Assembly: GCA_945487445.1 (NCBI GenBank)
Contig: CALYTU010000027.1
Location: 1 to 14,662 of the forward strand
Direction: 5' to 3'
Origin: an uncultured Clostridia bacterium
Lineage (GTDB): Bacteria; Bacillota; Clostridia; Oscillospirales; Oscillospiraceae
DNA length: 14,662 nucleotides
Shown here: in pieces, positions 6,596 through 14,403 of the stretch
How the letters are laid out: every line of letters starts with the position of its first letter
Numbering within the stretch: the stretch's first letter is position 1
Position numbers and translations under genes: made by a program
The notes under the pieces: model-generated
What the model saw: only the letters and a program-made list of their open reading frames with translations
Databases searched by the model: none
What the model was told of the DNA's origin: nothing

Positions 6596-6627
6596 AAAAA
6601 CCGCTGGCCGATGGCCAGCGGTTTTTT
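6596..6627. terminator. Bidirectional terminator between convergent operons
   Basis: AAAAACCGCTGGCC (6596-6609) pairs with GGCCAGCGGTTTTT (6613-6626) around GAT, so both strands have a 9-base GC stem followed by T residues. It ends the MBOAT-DHHW operon on the plus strand and the ABC exporter operon on the minus strand, whose last stop is at 6643-6645. Confidence 0.9.
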
Positions 6628-6642
6628 GTCGCGCGCTTGCGC

Positions 6643-8583
6643 TTATTCGAGCTCGAAGGCACCGGTATAGAGCCTGTAATAGGTGCCCTTCTGAGCAATC
6701 AGGTCAGCGTGCGTGCCCCGCTCGATGATCCTGCCATGGTCCAGGACCAGGATTGCGTCGGCGTTGCGGACCGTGGAGAGCCGGTGCGCGATGACGAAGA
6801 CCGTGCGACCCTTCATCAAAGCGTCCATCCCCCGCTGGACCAGGGCCTCGGTGCGGGTGTCGATGGAGGAAGTCGCCTCGTCCAGGATCATGACCGGGGG
6901 ATCCGCCACCGCCGCCCGGGCGATGGACAGGAGCTGGCGTTGGCCCTGGGAGAGGCTGGCGCCGTTGGCCGTGAGCATAGTGTCATAGCCCTGGGGCAGA
7001 CGGGTAATGAAGTCGTGGGCGTTGGCCAGCTTGGCGGCCCGGATGCACGCCTCGTCTGTGGCGTCCAGCTTGCCGTAGCGGATATTGTCCATAACGGTGC
7101 CGGTGAAGAGATTCACGTCCTGCAAAACAACGCCCAGAGAGCGGCGGAGGTCCGGCTTTTTGATCTTGGTGATATTGATGCCGTCATAGCGAATCTTCCC
7201 GTCTTCAATGTCGTAGAAACGGTTAATCAGGTTTGTGATTGTGGTCTTGCCGGCACCGGTCGCGCCCACAAAGGCAATCTTCTGGCCGGGCTTCGCCCAA
7301 AGGGTGACGTCCTCCAGGACCTTCTTACCCTCCACATAGGAGAAGTCCACGTTGTACATCCGCACGTCGCCCCGCAGGCGCTCATAGGTCACAGTGCCGT
7401 CGGCCTTGTGAGGATGCCGCCAGGCCCAGACGCCGGTGCGGCGGTCAGCCTCCACGAGGCTGCCGTCAGCCCGCTCCTCGGCGTTGACCAGGGTGACATA
7501 GCCCTCGTCAGCCTCCGCAGATTCATCCATGAGCCGGAAGATCCGGTCCGCACCCGCCAGCGCCATGACAATGGAGTTGAACTGCTGGGCCACACCGTTG
7601 ACCTGACCCGTGAACTGCTTGGCGATGTTCAAAAAGGAGATCACCACGGCCAGCTCCAGCGCGGCGCCCAGATTGCCGTTTATCAGGCCGCTGAGCGAGA
7701 TATTGGGCGTTTCCAGCGTGATAAAAACGCAGCCCGCGATGGCGATGAGCACATAGAGCATATTGCCGATATTGTTCATGACGGGGCCGAGGATATTGGC
7801 AAACCGGGTTGCCTTGGTGGCATCCTCGCAGAGCTGATCGTTCACCTTGTCGAAATCCCGGGCGCTGGCCTCCTCGTGGCAGAAGACCTTGACGACCTTC
7901 TGACCGTTCATCAGCTCCTCCACGAAGCCCTCCACCTGGCCGAGGGATCGCTGCTGCCGGATGAAGTTGGCGGCGGATCTGCCGCCAATGTGCTTGACGG
8001 CAAACGTCATGCCGAAAACGCCCACCAGAACCACTGCCATCAGGTTGACGGAGTAGTACAGCATAATGCCAAGCATGCCCACCAGCATAATCCCGGACTG
8101 AATCAGCCGGGGCAGGCTTTGACTGATCAGCATGCGCAGCGTGTCGATGTCGTTGGTGTAGTGGGACATAATATCCCCGTGGCCGTTGGCGTCAAAATAC
8201 TTGATGGGCAGGCGCTGCATCTTATTGAACATGCGCTTGCGCATCTTGTCCAGGAAGCCCTGGGTAATGACGGCCATCAGCCGCGCATAGAGGTAATTGA
8301 AGACGATGGTGGCCACCAGGAGGGCCACCATGCCCACCAGAACGGAAATGACCTCGGGGCGTGCTTCCTCCCAGGAGGCTCCGGCCGTGAAGTTGAGAAT
8401 GATCTCGGAGATCTTTTTGATGAAGACGGAGGGGCTGATATTGCCCACGGAATAGACGGCCATACAGAGCATTGCCAGCAGGAAGGGCCACTTGTAGTCC
8501 TCCATCAGCAGCTTGATGATCCGAAGCATGGTCCCCTTTGGGGCCTTGGGTCTCTCGCCCTTGGGCATCTGCGGCTTAGGCAT
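6643..8583 (-). CDS. ABC exporter half-transporter, catalytically competent subunit (TM288/LmrD-like)
   Basis: The 646-residue protein has an N-terminal six-helix membrane domain (about 20-340) and an ABC ATPase domain (about 410-640). Walker A is GATGAGKTT (K446), the signature LSQGQ deviates from LSGGQ, and the catalytic glutamate (VMILDEATS, E569) and switch histidine (AHR, H600) are intact. An extra segment of about 40 residues with WAWRHPHKADGTV joins the two domains, a feature of this clostridial subgroup. The start at ATG 8583 was chosen over the longer open frame (to 8634) because GGGAGG lies 8 bases upstream and it overlaps the previous gene by 8 bases. It acts as the partner of the half-transporter encoded just upstream. 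The exported substrate, perhaps a drug or peptide, is unknown. Confidence 0.9.
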   Translation of the reverse strand: MPKPQMPKGERPKAPKGTMLRIIKLLMEDYKWPFLLAMLCMAVYSVGNISPSVFIKKISEIILNFTAGASWEEARPEVISVLVGMVALLVATIVFNYLYARLMAVITQGFLDKMRKRMFNKMQRLPIKYFDANGHGDIMSHYTNDIDTLRMLISQSLPRLIQSGIMLVGMLGIMLYYSVNLMAVVLVGVFGMTFAVKHIGGRSAANFIRQQRSLGQVEGFVEELMNGQKVVKVFCHEEASARDFDKVNDQLCEDATKATRFANILGPVMNNIGNMLYVLIAIAGCVFITLETPNISLSGLINGNLGAALELAVVISFLNIAKQFTGQVNGVAQQFNSIVMALAGADRIFRLMDESAEADEGYVTLVNAEERADGSLVEADRRTGVWAWRHPHKADGTVTYERLRGDVRMYNVDFSYVEGKKVLEDVTLWAKPGQKIAFVGATGAGKTTITNLINRFYDIEDGKIRYDGINITKIKKPDLRRSLGVVLQDVNLFTGTVMDNIRYGKLDATDEACIRAAKLANAHDFITRLPQGYDTMLTANGASLSQGQRQLLSIARAAVADPPVMILDEATSSIDTRTEALVQRGMDALMKGRTVFVIAHRLSTVRNADAILVLDHGRIIERGTHADLIAQKGTYYRLYTGAFELE

Positions 8584-10318
8584 CGTCTTCGCCTCCCTTC
8601 GTCTGCGAGGTATATACCTCGCGATAGATCTCATTGGAAGCCAGAAGCTCCTCGTGGGTCCCCTGCGCGACCACGCGCCCGTTGTCCATGACCAGGATCA
8701 GATCCGCGTCCTGCACCGAGGCAACACGCTGGGCGATGATGAGCTTTGTGGTGTCCGGAATCTGCTCGCGGAGCGCCTTGCGGATCAGCGCGTCGGTCCG
8801 GGTGTCCACCGCGGAGGTGGAATCGTCCAAGATCAGAATCTTCGGCTTTTTCAGCAGAGCGCGGGCAATGCAGATGCGCTGCTTCTGGCCGCCGGAGACA
8901 TTCGCGCCGCCCTGCTCGATATTGCGGTCATAGCCCTCTTCGTGCGCCATGATGAACTCATGGGCCTGAACCAGCTTGCAGACGCGGATCATCTCCTCAT
9001 CAGAAGCGTTGGGGTCGCCCCAACGAAGGTTTTCCTTGATCGTACCCGAAAATAGGACGTTCTTCTGCAATACCACGGCCACCTGGTTGCGCAGGACCTC
9101 CATATCATAGTCCCGCACATCGACACCGCCCACCCGGACCACGCCCTCAGTGGTGTCGTAGAGCCGGGAGATGAGCTGGATCAGCGTGGTCTTGGAGGAA
9201 CCCGTACCGCCCAGGATACCCACGGTCTGGCCTGCCTTGATATGGAGATTCACTTCGGCCAGGGCATAGGCGGCAGCCTCGGGGTTGTACTTAAAGCTGA
9301 CGTTCTCAAAGTCAATGGACCCATCCGGGACCTCTGTGACCGGCTGTGGGGGATTCTTCAGCCCCGGCTCGGTATCCAGCACCTCCACGATGCGGCGGGC
9401 AGCCTCGCCGGAGAGAGTGATCATCACGAAGATCATGGAGAGCATCATCAGGCTCATGAGGATTTGCATGGCGTAGGTGATCAAAGACGACAGATCGCCC
9501 ACCTCCATCTCCAAGCCGGCGGAGGAGATAATGACCTTGGCCGAGAACAGGGGAATCAGGATCATGCAGATGTACATGGCCAGCAGCATCAGGGGGTTGT
9601 TGAGAGCGAGCAGCTTTTCGGCCTTGGTGAAGTCATTTCGCACGTCCTCGGAGGCCGCGCCGAACTTCTTCTGCTCATAGTCTTCGCGTACAAAGCTCTT
9701 GACCACGCGCATGCCCTTGACATTTTCCTGCACGGAGTTGTTCAGCCGGTCATACTTCTTGAAGACGGCCTTAAACAGCGGCATGGCCCGCTTGGCAATA
9801 TAGATCAGCCCGAAGGCCAGAATCGGAATGACCAGCAAGAAGACCAGGGCAATGGGGCCGCCCATGTTGACGGACATGATGACTGCAAAGACAAGCATCA
9901 GCGGGGATCGGACCGCGATGCGAATGATCATCATGAAGGCGTTCTGGACATTGGTGACGTCGGTAGTCAGGCGCGTCACCAGAGAAGAGGTGGAGAATTT
10001 GTCGATGTTGGCAAAGGAGAAGCTCTGCACCTTGGCAAAGAGGTCGTGGCGCAGGTTCCTGGCAAAGCCCGCCGAGGCGGAAGCCGCAAACCAGCCGGCC
10101 AGGATGCCGCAGCTCATGGAGCCTATGGCCATCAGGACCAGAATCGCGCCGTAACGCAGGATATCAGCCATGTCCGCCCCATGACTGATGGCGTTGATGA
10201 GTTTGGCGGTAATCATGGGGAGAATACATTCCAGCCCAACCTCGCCCACCATAAACAGCGGGGTGAGAATGGTGTTGCGTTTGTTTTCCCGGATACAACC
10301 CATCAGTTTTTTGATCAT
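8576..10318 (-). CDS. ABC exporter half-transporter, degenerate-site subunit (TM287/LmrC-like)
   Basis: The 580-residue protein has a six-helix membrane domain (about 15-300) and an ATPase domain. Walker A is GGTGSSKTT (K376) and the signature is VSGGQ. The catalytic glutamate is replaced by aspartate (ILILDDSTS, D499) and the switch histidine by glutamine (AQR, Q530). This is the known pattern of heterodimeric exporters such as TM287/288: this subunit supplies the degenerate Walker A/B site, the partner supplies LSQGQ, and only the other composite site hydrolyses ATP well. ATG 10318 overlaps the MarR stop in an ATGA arrangement. It sits second in the MarR-ABC-ABC operon, so the upstream regulator probably controls it. 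The substrate is not shown. Confidence 0.92.
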   Translation of the reverse strand: MIKKLMGCIRENKRNTILTPLFMVGEVGLECILPMITAKLINAISHGADMADILRYGAILVLMAIGSMSCGILAGWFAASASAGFARNLRHDLFAKVQSFSFANIDKFSTSSLVTRLTTDVTNVQNAFMMIIRIAVRSPLMLVFAVIMSVNMGGPIALVFLLVIPILAFGLIYIAKRAMPLFKAVFKKYDRLNNSVQENVKGMRVVKSFVREDYEQKKFGAASEDVRNDFTKAEKLLALNNPLMLLAMYICMILIPLFSAKVIISSAGLEMEVGDLSSLITYAMQILMSLMMLSMIFVMITLSGEAARRIVEVLDTEPGLKNPPQPVTEVPDGSIDFENVSFKYNPEAAAYALAEVNLHIKAGQTVGILGGTGSSKTTLIQLISRLYDTTEGVVRVGGVDVRDYDMEVLRNQVAVVLQKNVLFSGTIKENLRWGDPNASDEEMIRVCKLVQAHEFIMAHEEGYDRNIEQGGANVSGGQKQRICIARALLKKPKILILDDSTSAVDTRTDALIRKALREQIPDTTKLIIAQRVASVQDADLILVMDNGRVVAQGTHEELLASNEIYREVYTSQTKGGEDDA

Positions 10319-10788
10319 TTGGGTCCCTCCTTGTGGCAGCGGCAGGGGTCGAGCCCATCAATCCGCCCGATGTTTTCAATCACGCGGTCAAGCAGGGTCA
10401 GCAGGGTCAGAACTTCCTGCTCCGTCATCTGCCCCGTGATCAGGGTTTCCGTCTCCTGGAAGTGCCGGATGACCCGCTGGTGGATCTCCCAGGCCTTTTC
10501 GGTAACACAAATGCGCTTCTTGCGGCGGTCGTCCGGGTCCTCCGCATAGTTGAGGAAGCCCTTAGCCTCCAGACGTTGGAGAATGCCGGTGACGGTGGGA
10601 TGGGACAGGCCGAAGTGCCGGCCCAGGTCCCCGGGGGTGATTGCCTCATCCCGGTGCCGGGTCAGGTATCCCAAAACAAAGCCTTGGGACGAGGTCAGCT
10701 CCATGTCCTCCATGTCCAGGGTGCGCTTTCGGTCCAGCGCGTTGCTGATCCGCTTGATCCGCGGACCTACCGCGTTTTCGGGGAGCAT
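10315..10788 (-). CDS. MarR-family transcriptional regulator
   Basis: The 157-residue protein has a winged helix-turn-helix: DLGRHFGLSHPTVTGILQRL is the recognition region and DPDDRRKKRICVT is the wing with the two arginines typical of MarR. The flanking helices serve dimerisation. The C-terminus carries a CRC motif of unknown meaning. The start ATG 10788 has AAAGGAGG 6 bases upstream and is preferred over an upstream in-frame ATG at 10806, which would place the ribosome binding site inside the gene. It is the first gene of the operon and overlaps the exporter gene by 4 bases, the usual layout of a self-controlled efflux module. Candidate operators lie between it and its promoter. Ligand unknown. 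Confidence 0.92.
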   Translation of the reverse strand: MLPENAVGPRIKRISNALDRKRTLDMEDMELTSSQGFVLGYLTRHRDEAITPGDLGRHFGLSHPTVTGILQRLEAKGFLNYAEDPDDRRKKRICVTEKAWEIHQRVIRHFQETETLITGQMTEQEVLTLLTLLDRVIENIGRIDGLDPCRCHKEGPK

Positions 10789-10809
10789 AGAATGCCTCCT
10801 TTCCATTTA

Positions 10810-10837
10810 TTTAGCACGCTACATTTAGCTCGCAAAT
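10810..10837. promoter_or_regulatory. Paired imperfect palindromes, candidate MarR operator
   Basis: TTTAGCACGC (10810-10819) recurs as TTTAGCTCGC (10824-10833), a period of 14 bases. Each copy begins an imperfect palindrome of the form TTTAGC-N2-GCTAAA, with 4 of 6 right-half positions kept. They cover the expected transcription start of the MarR-ABC operon, next to its -10 box, a normal repressor position. Confidence 0.5.
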
Positions 10838-10864
10838 CATATCATACTTTCACTCAGATCGCAA
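10836..10864 (-). promoter_or_regulatory. Promoter of the MarR-ABC operon
   Basis: On the minus strand, TTGCGA (10859-10864), a 17-base spacer and TATGAT (10836-10841). Transcription would begin near 10829, inside the candidate operator, giving a leader of about 40 bases. Confidence 0.65.
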
Positions 10865-10870
10865 GGGCCG

Positions 10871-10900
10871 TTTTCCACAAATTCCACATAGTTTTCCACA
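10871..10900 (+). promoter_or_regulatory. Cluster of DnaA-box-like sequences
   Basis: TTTTCCACA occurs at 10871-10879 and 10892-10900, exactly 21 bases apart (two helical turns), with a third weaker AATTCCACA at 10880-10888 between them. TTTTCCACA fits the relaxed DnaA box TT(A/T)TNCACA. They lie between the divergent MarR and malQ promoters. Confidence 0.4.
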
Positions 10901-11019
10901 AGATTTTTCGTGCATTTTTCCAAATTGACAGACAAAAGCTGGAGGCTGTGCCCGATTCTGTCCCCCATCCATGACAATCCGGCTTCGGCTTTCCTTTTTC
11001 CGGAACAACAAAAATCCCG

Positions 11020-11048
11020 TTGCCATTTCGGGAATGAATTGCTATAAT
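11020..11048 (+). promoter_or_regulatory. Promoter of malQ-greA
   Basis: TTGCCA (11020-11025), a 17-base spacer and TATAAT (11043-11048). The predicted start near 11055 is only about 13 bases before ATG 11068, so the ribosome binding site GAGGTG (11056-11061) would be at the extreme 5' end of the mRNA. Confidence 0.8.
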
Positions 11049-11067
11049 ATACGATGAGGTGAAATCA

Positions 11068-12555
11068 ATGAAGCGCGAAAGCGGTATTTTACTGCATATC
11101 TCCTCCCTGCCCTCGCATTACGGCATCGGCAACCTGGGGGAGGAGGCCTACCGGTTCATCGACTTTCTGAAAGCAGCCGGGCAGCGGTATTGGCAGGTTC
11201 TCCCCATCGGACCCACCAGCTACGGCGACAGTCCCTATCAGAGCTGCTCCATCTATGCCGGAAACCCCTACTTTGTGGACTTGGACACCCTGTTAAAGGA
11301 GGGGCTGCTGGAGCCCGAGGATCTGGACGGAGCCGACTGGGGCGAGCCCGGTCGGGTGGACTACGCCGCTCTGTACAACCTCCGGCTGCCGCTCTTGGCG
11401 CGGGCCTGCCGCAGGGGCAGGGTGCTTCGCAGGGCAGAGTTTGCCGCCTTCCGAGCGGCCAATCCCTGGGTGGAGGACTACGCCCTGTTCATGGCGCTCA
11501 AACGCCTGTTTGGGATGCGCCCCTGGACGCAGTGGCCTGAGAAGGCAGCCGCCCGGGACCCGGAAACCCTGGCGCGATACCGGGAGGAGCTGCGGGCGGA
11601 TATTTGCTGCCATGCTTTTACGCAATATCTCTTCTATGAACAGTGGGACAGGCTCCTTGCCTACGCGAACCGGCAGGGTATTCGCCTCATTGGCGACATT
11701 CCCATCTATGTGACCATGGACTCCGTGGAAGTTTGGATGCACCCGGAGCTCTTCCAACTCGACGCTGCCAGCCGCCCGACGTGCGTGGCCGGCTGCCCGC
11801 CTGACGGCTTCAGCGAGGACGGCCAGCTCTGGGGCAATCCCCTCTACGACTGGGACAGGCATGAACAGACAGGCTTTGCCTGGTGGCAGGACCGGGTCCG
11901 GGCCAGTACCCGGTTCTTTGATGTGATTCGCATCGACCACTTCCGCGGTCTGGAAAGCTACTGGGCCGTTCCCTACGGCGACGAGACCGCCCGCAACGGC
12001 AAGTGGATCAAGGGTCCCGGCATGAAGCTGATCGAAGCGCTGCGCAAGGGGGTACCCGAAGCGCATTTTATCGCCGAGGATCTGGGTTATCTGACGCCTG
12101 AGGTGAAAAATCTGCTGGCAGAGTCCGGTTTCCCCGGAATGAAGGTTCTTCAATTCGCGTTCTACGAAGACAACAGTGATTACCTGCCGCACAATCATGC
12201 GGTCAATTCCATCTGCTACACCGGCACCCATGACAACCTGACCCTGGCCCAATGGCTGGACGAGGAATCCAACGAGACCGTGCAGCGGGCCGTCCGATAC
12301 CTGGGGATGAACCGGGAGGAGGGTTATATCCGTGGGATGATCCGGGGCGGCATGAGCTCCGTCTCCCGGATCTTCGTGTGCCAGATGCAGGACTGGCTGG
12401 AGCTGGGAGCAGAAGCCCGCATGAACGCCCCTGGGGCGCTGAACCAAAAGAATTGGAGCTGGCGGCTGACGGAGCTCCCTACCCCGGCGCTGGCCGCCGA
12501 GATCTATGAAATGACAAAACGCTACGCGAGAACAGGAGAATCCGACCATGCATGA
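11068..12555 (+). CDS. malQ: 4-alpha-glucanotransferase (amylomaltase, GH77)
   Basis: The 495-residue cytoplasmic enzyme moves alpha-1,4-glucan chains between maltooligosaccharides or glycogen and releases glucose. It begins with the family N-terminus (RESGILLHISSLPSHYGIGNLG). The three catalytic acids of GH77 are visible: D290 in RIDHFRG (nucleophile), E337 in IAEDLG (acid/base) and D389 in GTHDNL, close to D293, E340 and D395 of the Thermus enzyme. The full length matches the bacterial MalQ family. ATG 11068 with GAGGTG six bases upstream is preferred to the in-frame GTG 11059, which overlaps that site. It is the first gene of an operon with greA, which overlaps it by 8 bases. No glycogen or maltose genes are adjacent. 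Regulation by a sugar repressor is not evident. Confidence 0.95.
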   Translation: MKRESGILLHISSLPSHYGIGNLGEEAYRFIDFLKAAGQRYWQVLPIGPTSYGDSPYQSCSIYAGNPYFVDLDTLLKEGLLEPEDLDGADWGEPGRVDYAALYNLRLPLLARACRRGRVLRRAEFAAFRAANPWVEDYALFMALKRLFGMRPWTQWPEKAAARDPETLARYREELRADICCHAFTQYLFYEQWDRLLAYANRQGIRLIGDIPIYVTMDSVEVWMHPELFQLDAASRPTCVAGCPPDGFSEDGQLWGNPLYDWDRHEQTGFAWWQDRVRASTRFFDVIRIDHFRGLESYWAVPYGDETARNGKWIKGPGMKLIEALRKGVPEAHFIAEDLGYLTPEVKNLLAESGFPGMKVLQFAFYEDNSDYLPHNHAVNSICYTGTHDNLTLAQWLDEESNETVQRAVRYLGMNREEGYIRGMIRGGMSSVSRIFVCQMQDWLELGAEARMNAPGALNQKNWSWRLTELPTPALAAEIYEMTKRYARTGESDHA

Positions 12556-13054
12556 CAAACTCACCAAGCAAGACATTGCACTCATGGAAAAAGAGCTGGA
12601 AGACCGCCGCCTGAACATCCGCCCCCAGATCATGGAGGAGGTCAAACGAACCCGCGCCTACGGCGATCTAAGCGAAAACTATGAATACAAGGCCGCTAAG
12701 GATGCACAGCGCAAAAACGACAGCCGGATGCGCTATCTGGAGAATATGATCAAGACCGCCCGGATCATTGACGAGGACAGGGGCCGCCCCGGCGGTGTGA
12801 AGCTCTATGACCGGGTTACACTCTGGCTGCCCGAGGATGAGGAGGAAATGATGATTCAGGTGGTCTCCACCGTCCGCACCAACCCCAGCGAGGGACGGAT
12901 CTCCCTGGAGTCCCCGCTGGGGAAGGCAGTCCTCGGAGCGAAAGTGGGCGACGTGCTGACGATCCGGGTGAACGACAGCTACGCTTACGACGCTGAGATA
13001 CGCGCCATTGAGGAAGCCCGGGACGACGGCAGCGCTCCGCTCCTGCCCTATTGA
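12548..13054 (+). CDS. greA: GreA-family transcript cleavage/elongation factor
   Basis: The 168-residue protein binds RNA polymerase through its secondary channel and stimulates cleavage of backtracked RNA. An N-terminal coiled coil (1-75) carries the tip motif YGDLSENYEYKAAKDAQ, with the acidic pair D40 and E43 (E. coli D41, E44). The C-terminal FKBP-like half contains SPLGKAVLGAKVGDV. It is about ten residues longer than E. coli GreA, mostly at the end. ATG 12548 overlaps the malQ stop by 8 bases, with AGGAGA 8 bases upstream, so the two genes are co-transcribed and probably translationally coupled. A second, more typical greA may exist elsewhere, and this copy could be a paralogue. No terminator with a T-run follows on this strand before 13180. 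Confidence 0.92.
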   Translation: MHDKLTKQDIALMEKELEDRRLNIRPQIMEEVKRTRAYGDLSENYEYKAAKDAQRKNDSRMRYLENMIKTARIIDEDRGRPGGVKLYDRVTLWLPEDEEEMMIQVVSTVRTNPSEGRISLESPLGKAVLGAKVGDVLTIRVNDSYAYDAEIRAIEEARDDGSAPLLPY

Positions 13055-13133
13055 CCCCCACAGTGAGCGCCGCTCAACCCGCCCGCAGCGCAGCCTGACC
13101 CTGACTGCCCTGCGAAATGTCGACGCGACGGCA

Positions 13134-13150
13134 GACAAGCGATGCTTGTC
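13134..13150 (+). repeat. Hairpin GACAAGC-GAT-GCTTGTC downstream of greA
   Basis: A perfect 7-base stem with a 3-base loop lies about 80 bases after the greA stop. It lacks a following T-run, so it is a weak candidate for the malQ-greA transcript end. Confidence 0.4.
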
Positions 13151-13171
13151 CCTGCATGCAAATTAAAATTC

Positions 13172-13221
13172 AAAAAAACAGCAGGAAAGCCGCTCCCTTT
13201 GGGGGAACGGCTTTCCTGCTG
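13172..13221 (-). terminator. Rho-independent terminator of infC-rpmI-rplT
   Basis: On the minus strand a long stem (13208-13221 with 13179-13192, 14 perfect pairs, extended by four more after one mismatch) is followed by seven T residues (13172-13178). It lies about 30 bases after the rplT stop. The plus strand has no T-run after the stem, so it serves the minus operon. Confidence 0.9.
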
Positions 13222-13253
13222 CGCCGCGAGCGGCAGCGCCCGCGAAGCGGAGC

Positions 13254-13628
13254 TTACTGCGCCTTCTTGGCGTCGTTGGCGGCCTTCTTGGCGGTCTCCA
13301 CGAGGGAGGAGAACGCAGCGGCGTCGGCAATGGCCAGCTCGGACAGGGCCTTGCGGTTCATCTCGATGCCGGCCTGCTTCAGACCATACATGAACCAGCT
13401 GTAGTTCATGCCGTAGGGCTTGACTGCCGCGGAGATACGGGTGATCCACAGACGGCGGAAGTCACGCTTCTTCAGCTTGCGGCCAACGTATGCGTAGGTG
13501 CCGGACTTCTTGACAGCCTGCTTGGCCATCTTGAAGTGGGTGGACTTGCTGCCCCAGTAGGACTTGGCAAGCTTCAGGACCTTATTTCTTCTCTTGCGCG
13601 TCATCATTGCGCCTTTAACACGTGCCAT
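13254..13628 (-). CDS. rplT: 50S ribosomal protein L20
   Basis: The 124-residue protein begins MARVKGAMMTRKRRNKVLKLAKSYWG in typical L20 style and contains KKSGTYAYVGRKLKKRDFRRLW and ISAAVKPYGMNYS. L20 binds 23S rRNA early in 50S assembly and in Bacillus also acts as repressor of its own operon through the infC leader. The length is slightly over the usual 117-119 because of an Ala/Lys tail. ATG 13628 has AGGAGG upstream, 19 bases after the rpmI stop. It is last in infC-rpmI-rplT and is followed by the terminator at 13172-13221. Confidence 0.98.
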   Translation of the reverse strand: MARVKGAMMTRKRRNKVLKLAKSYWGSKSTHFKMAKQAVKKSGTYAYVGRKLKKRDFRRLWITRISAAVKPYGMNYSWFMYGLKQAGIEMNRKALSELAIADAAAFSSLVETAKKAANDAKKAQ

Positions 13629-13647
13629 TTGTTTATCCTCCTATCTC

Positions 13648-13845
13648 TTACTTATAAGGAATCATCTTTTTGATGGCTTCCTGGTTGGTGACATCAGCGT
13701 AGGTGGTCGTGCGCAGACGACGGGTACGCTTGGTGTCCTTCTTGGTGAGGATATGGCTCTTGAAGGCGTGTGCCCGCTTGACCTTGCCGGTCTTGGTGAG
13801 GTTGAATCTCTTCTTGGCACCGCTGTGGGTCTTCAGTTTCGGCAT
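13648..13845 (-). CDS. rpmI: 50S ribosomal protein L35
   Basis: The 65-residue, very basic protein begins MPKLKTHSGAKKRFNLTKTGKVKR and is recognisable along its whole length as L35, a small late-assembling 50S protein. ATG 13845 has AAAGGAG 8 bases upstream. It lies between infC and rplT, the nearly universal gene order, with short gaps on both sides, so it is read from the promoter upstream of infC. Confidence 0.98.
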   Translation of the reverse strand: MPKLKTHSGAKKRFNLTKTGKVKRAHAFKSHILTKKDTKRTRRLRTTTYADVTNQEAIKKMIPYK

Positions 13846-13878
13846 AGTTGATTCTCCTTTACGTATTCGTTGATGCGC

Positions 13879-14403
13879 TTATTTCTTGTTTTCCGCCTTT
13901 GGAGAGAGGAATATGAACATGAACCGCCCCTCCAGCTTGGGGTTCTTTTCCATGTTGGCAACCTCGGAGCAGCCCTCCGCGAACTGGACGAGCAGCTGTT
14001 CACCAATGTTGGTGTGGGCCATCTCCCGGCCGCGGAAGCGGACGGAGACCTTGACCCGGTTGCCCTCCTTCAGGAACTTGCAGGCGCTCTTCATTTTCGT
14101 GTTGAGATCGTTGGTGTCGATGCCGGGAGACATGCGAATCTCCTTGATCTCCACCACGCGCTGGTTTTTACGGTTTTCCTTGTCCTTCTTCATCTGATCG
14201 AAGCGGAACTTGCCGTAGTCCATGATCTTGCAGACGGGCGGGTTGGCTGTGGGAGAGATTTTGACCAGATCCAGATCCTGTTCGGCAGCCAGATCCAGGG
14301 CCGCCTCGCTGGTCATGATCCCCAGCTGCGCCCCGTCGGGCCCGATGACGCGGAGCTCCTTGTCCTGAATATCTTCGTTGAGCTGATGGGTTAATTTAGC
14401 GAT
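13879..14403 (-). CDS. infC: Translation initiation factor IF-3, with AUC start codon
   Basis: The 174-residue factor binds the 30S subunit, checks start codons and keeps subunits apart. The N-terminal domain (THQLNEDIQDKELRVIGPDG..., ISPTANPPVCKIMDYGKF) and C-terminal domain (KEIRMSPGIDTNDLNTKM..., VSVRFRGREMAH) are standard and joined by a Lys-rich linker. No ATG or GTG fits: the best ribosome binding site, GGAGGTG (14410-14416), is 6 bases before ATC 14403, which gives an N-terminus beginning at the family homology. A GTG at 14412-14410 lies inside that site. Non-AUG starts on infC (AUU in E. coli) let IF-3 limit its own synthesis, so AUC is plausible here. A longer frame to 14463 crosses the leader and is rejected. 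First gene of infC-rpmI-rplT. Confidence 0.93.
   Translation of the reverse strand: MAKLTHQLNEDIQDKELRVIGPDGAQLGIMTSEAALDLAAEQDLDLVKISPTANPPVCKIMDYGKFRFDQMKKDKENRKNQRVVEIKEIRMSPGIDTNDLNTKMKSACKFLKEGNRVKVSVRFRGREMAHTNIGEQLLVQFAEGCSEVANMEKNPKLEGRFMFIFLSPKAENKK

Noticed and set aside
6637..8691. Long plus-strand open frame (684 codons) opposite the ABC gene
   Set aside because: It is the antisense shadow of a clear ABC half-transporter, with Asp/His/Gly-rich translation and no family motif or credible ribosome binding site.
9242..10549. Plus-strand open frame opposite the second ABC gene and MarR
   Set aside because: Antisense shadow of two recognised genes; the translation is low-complexity and His/Gln-rich.
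10871..10900. Replication origin at the DnaA-box-like cluster
   Set aside because: Only two or three relaxed boxes, no dnaA/dnaN/rpmH neighbourhood and no long AT-rich unwinding region.
11293..12645. Minus-strand open frame opposite malQ
   Set aside because: Antisense shadow of malQ, whose catalytic motifs are all on the plus strand.
13134..13150. Terminator for malQ-greA
   Set aside because: The hairpin is good but is not followed by a T-run on the plus strand; kept only as a hairpin.
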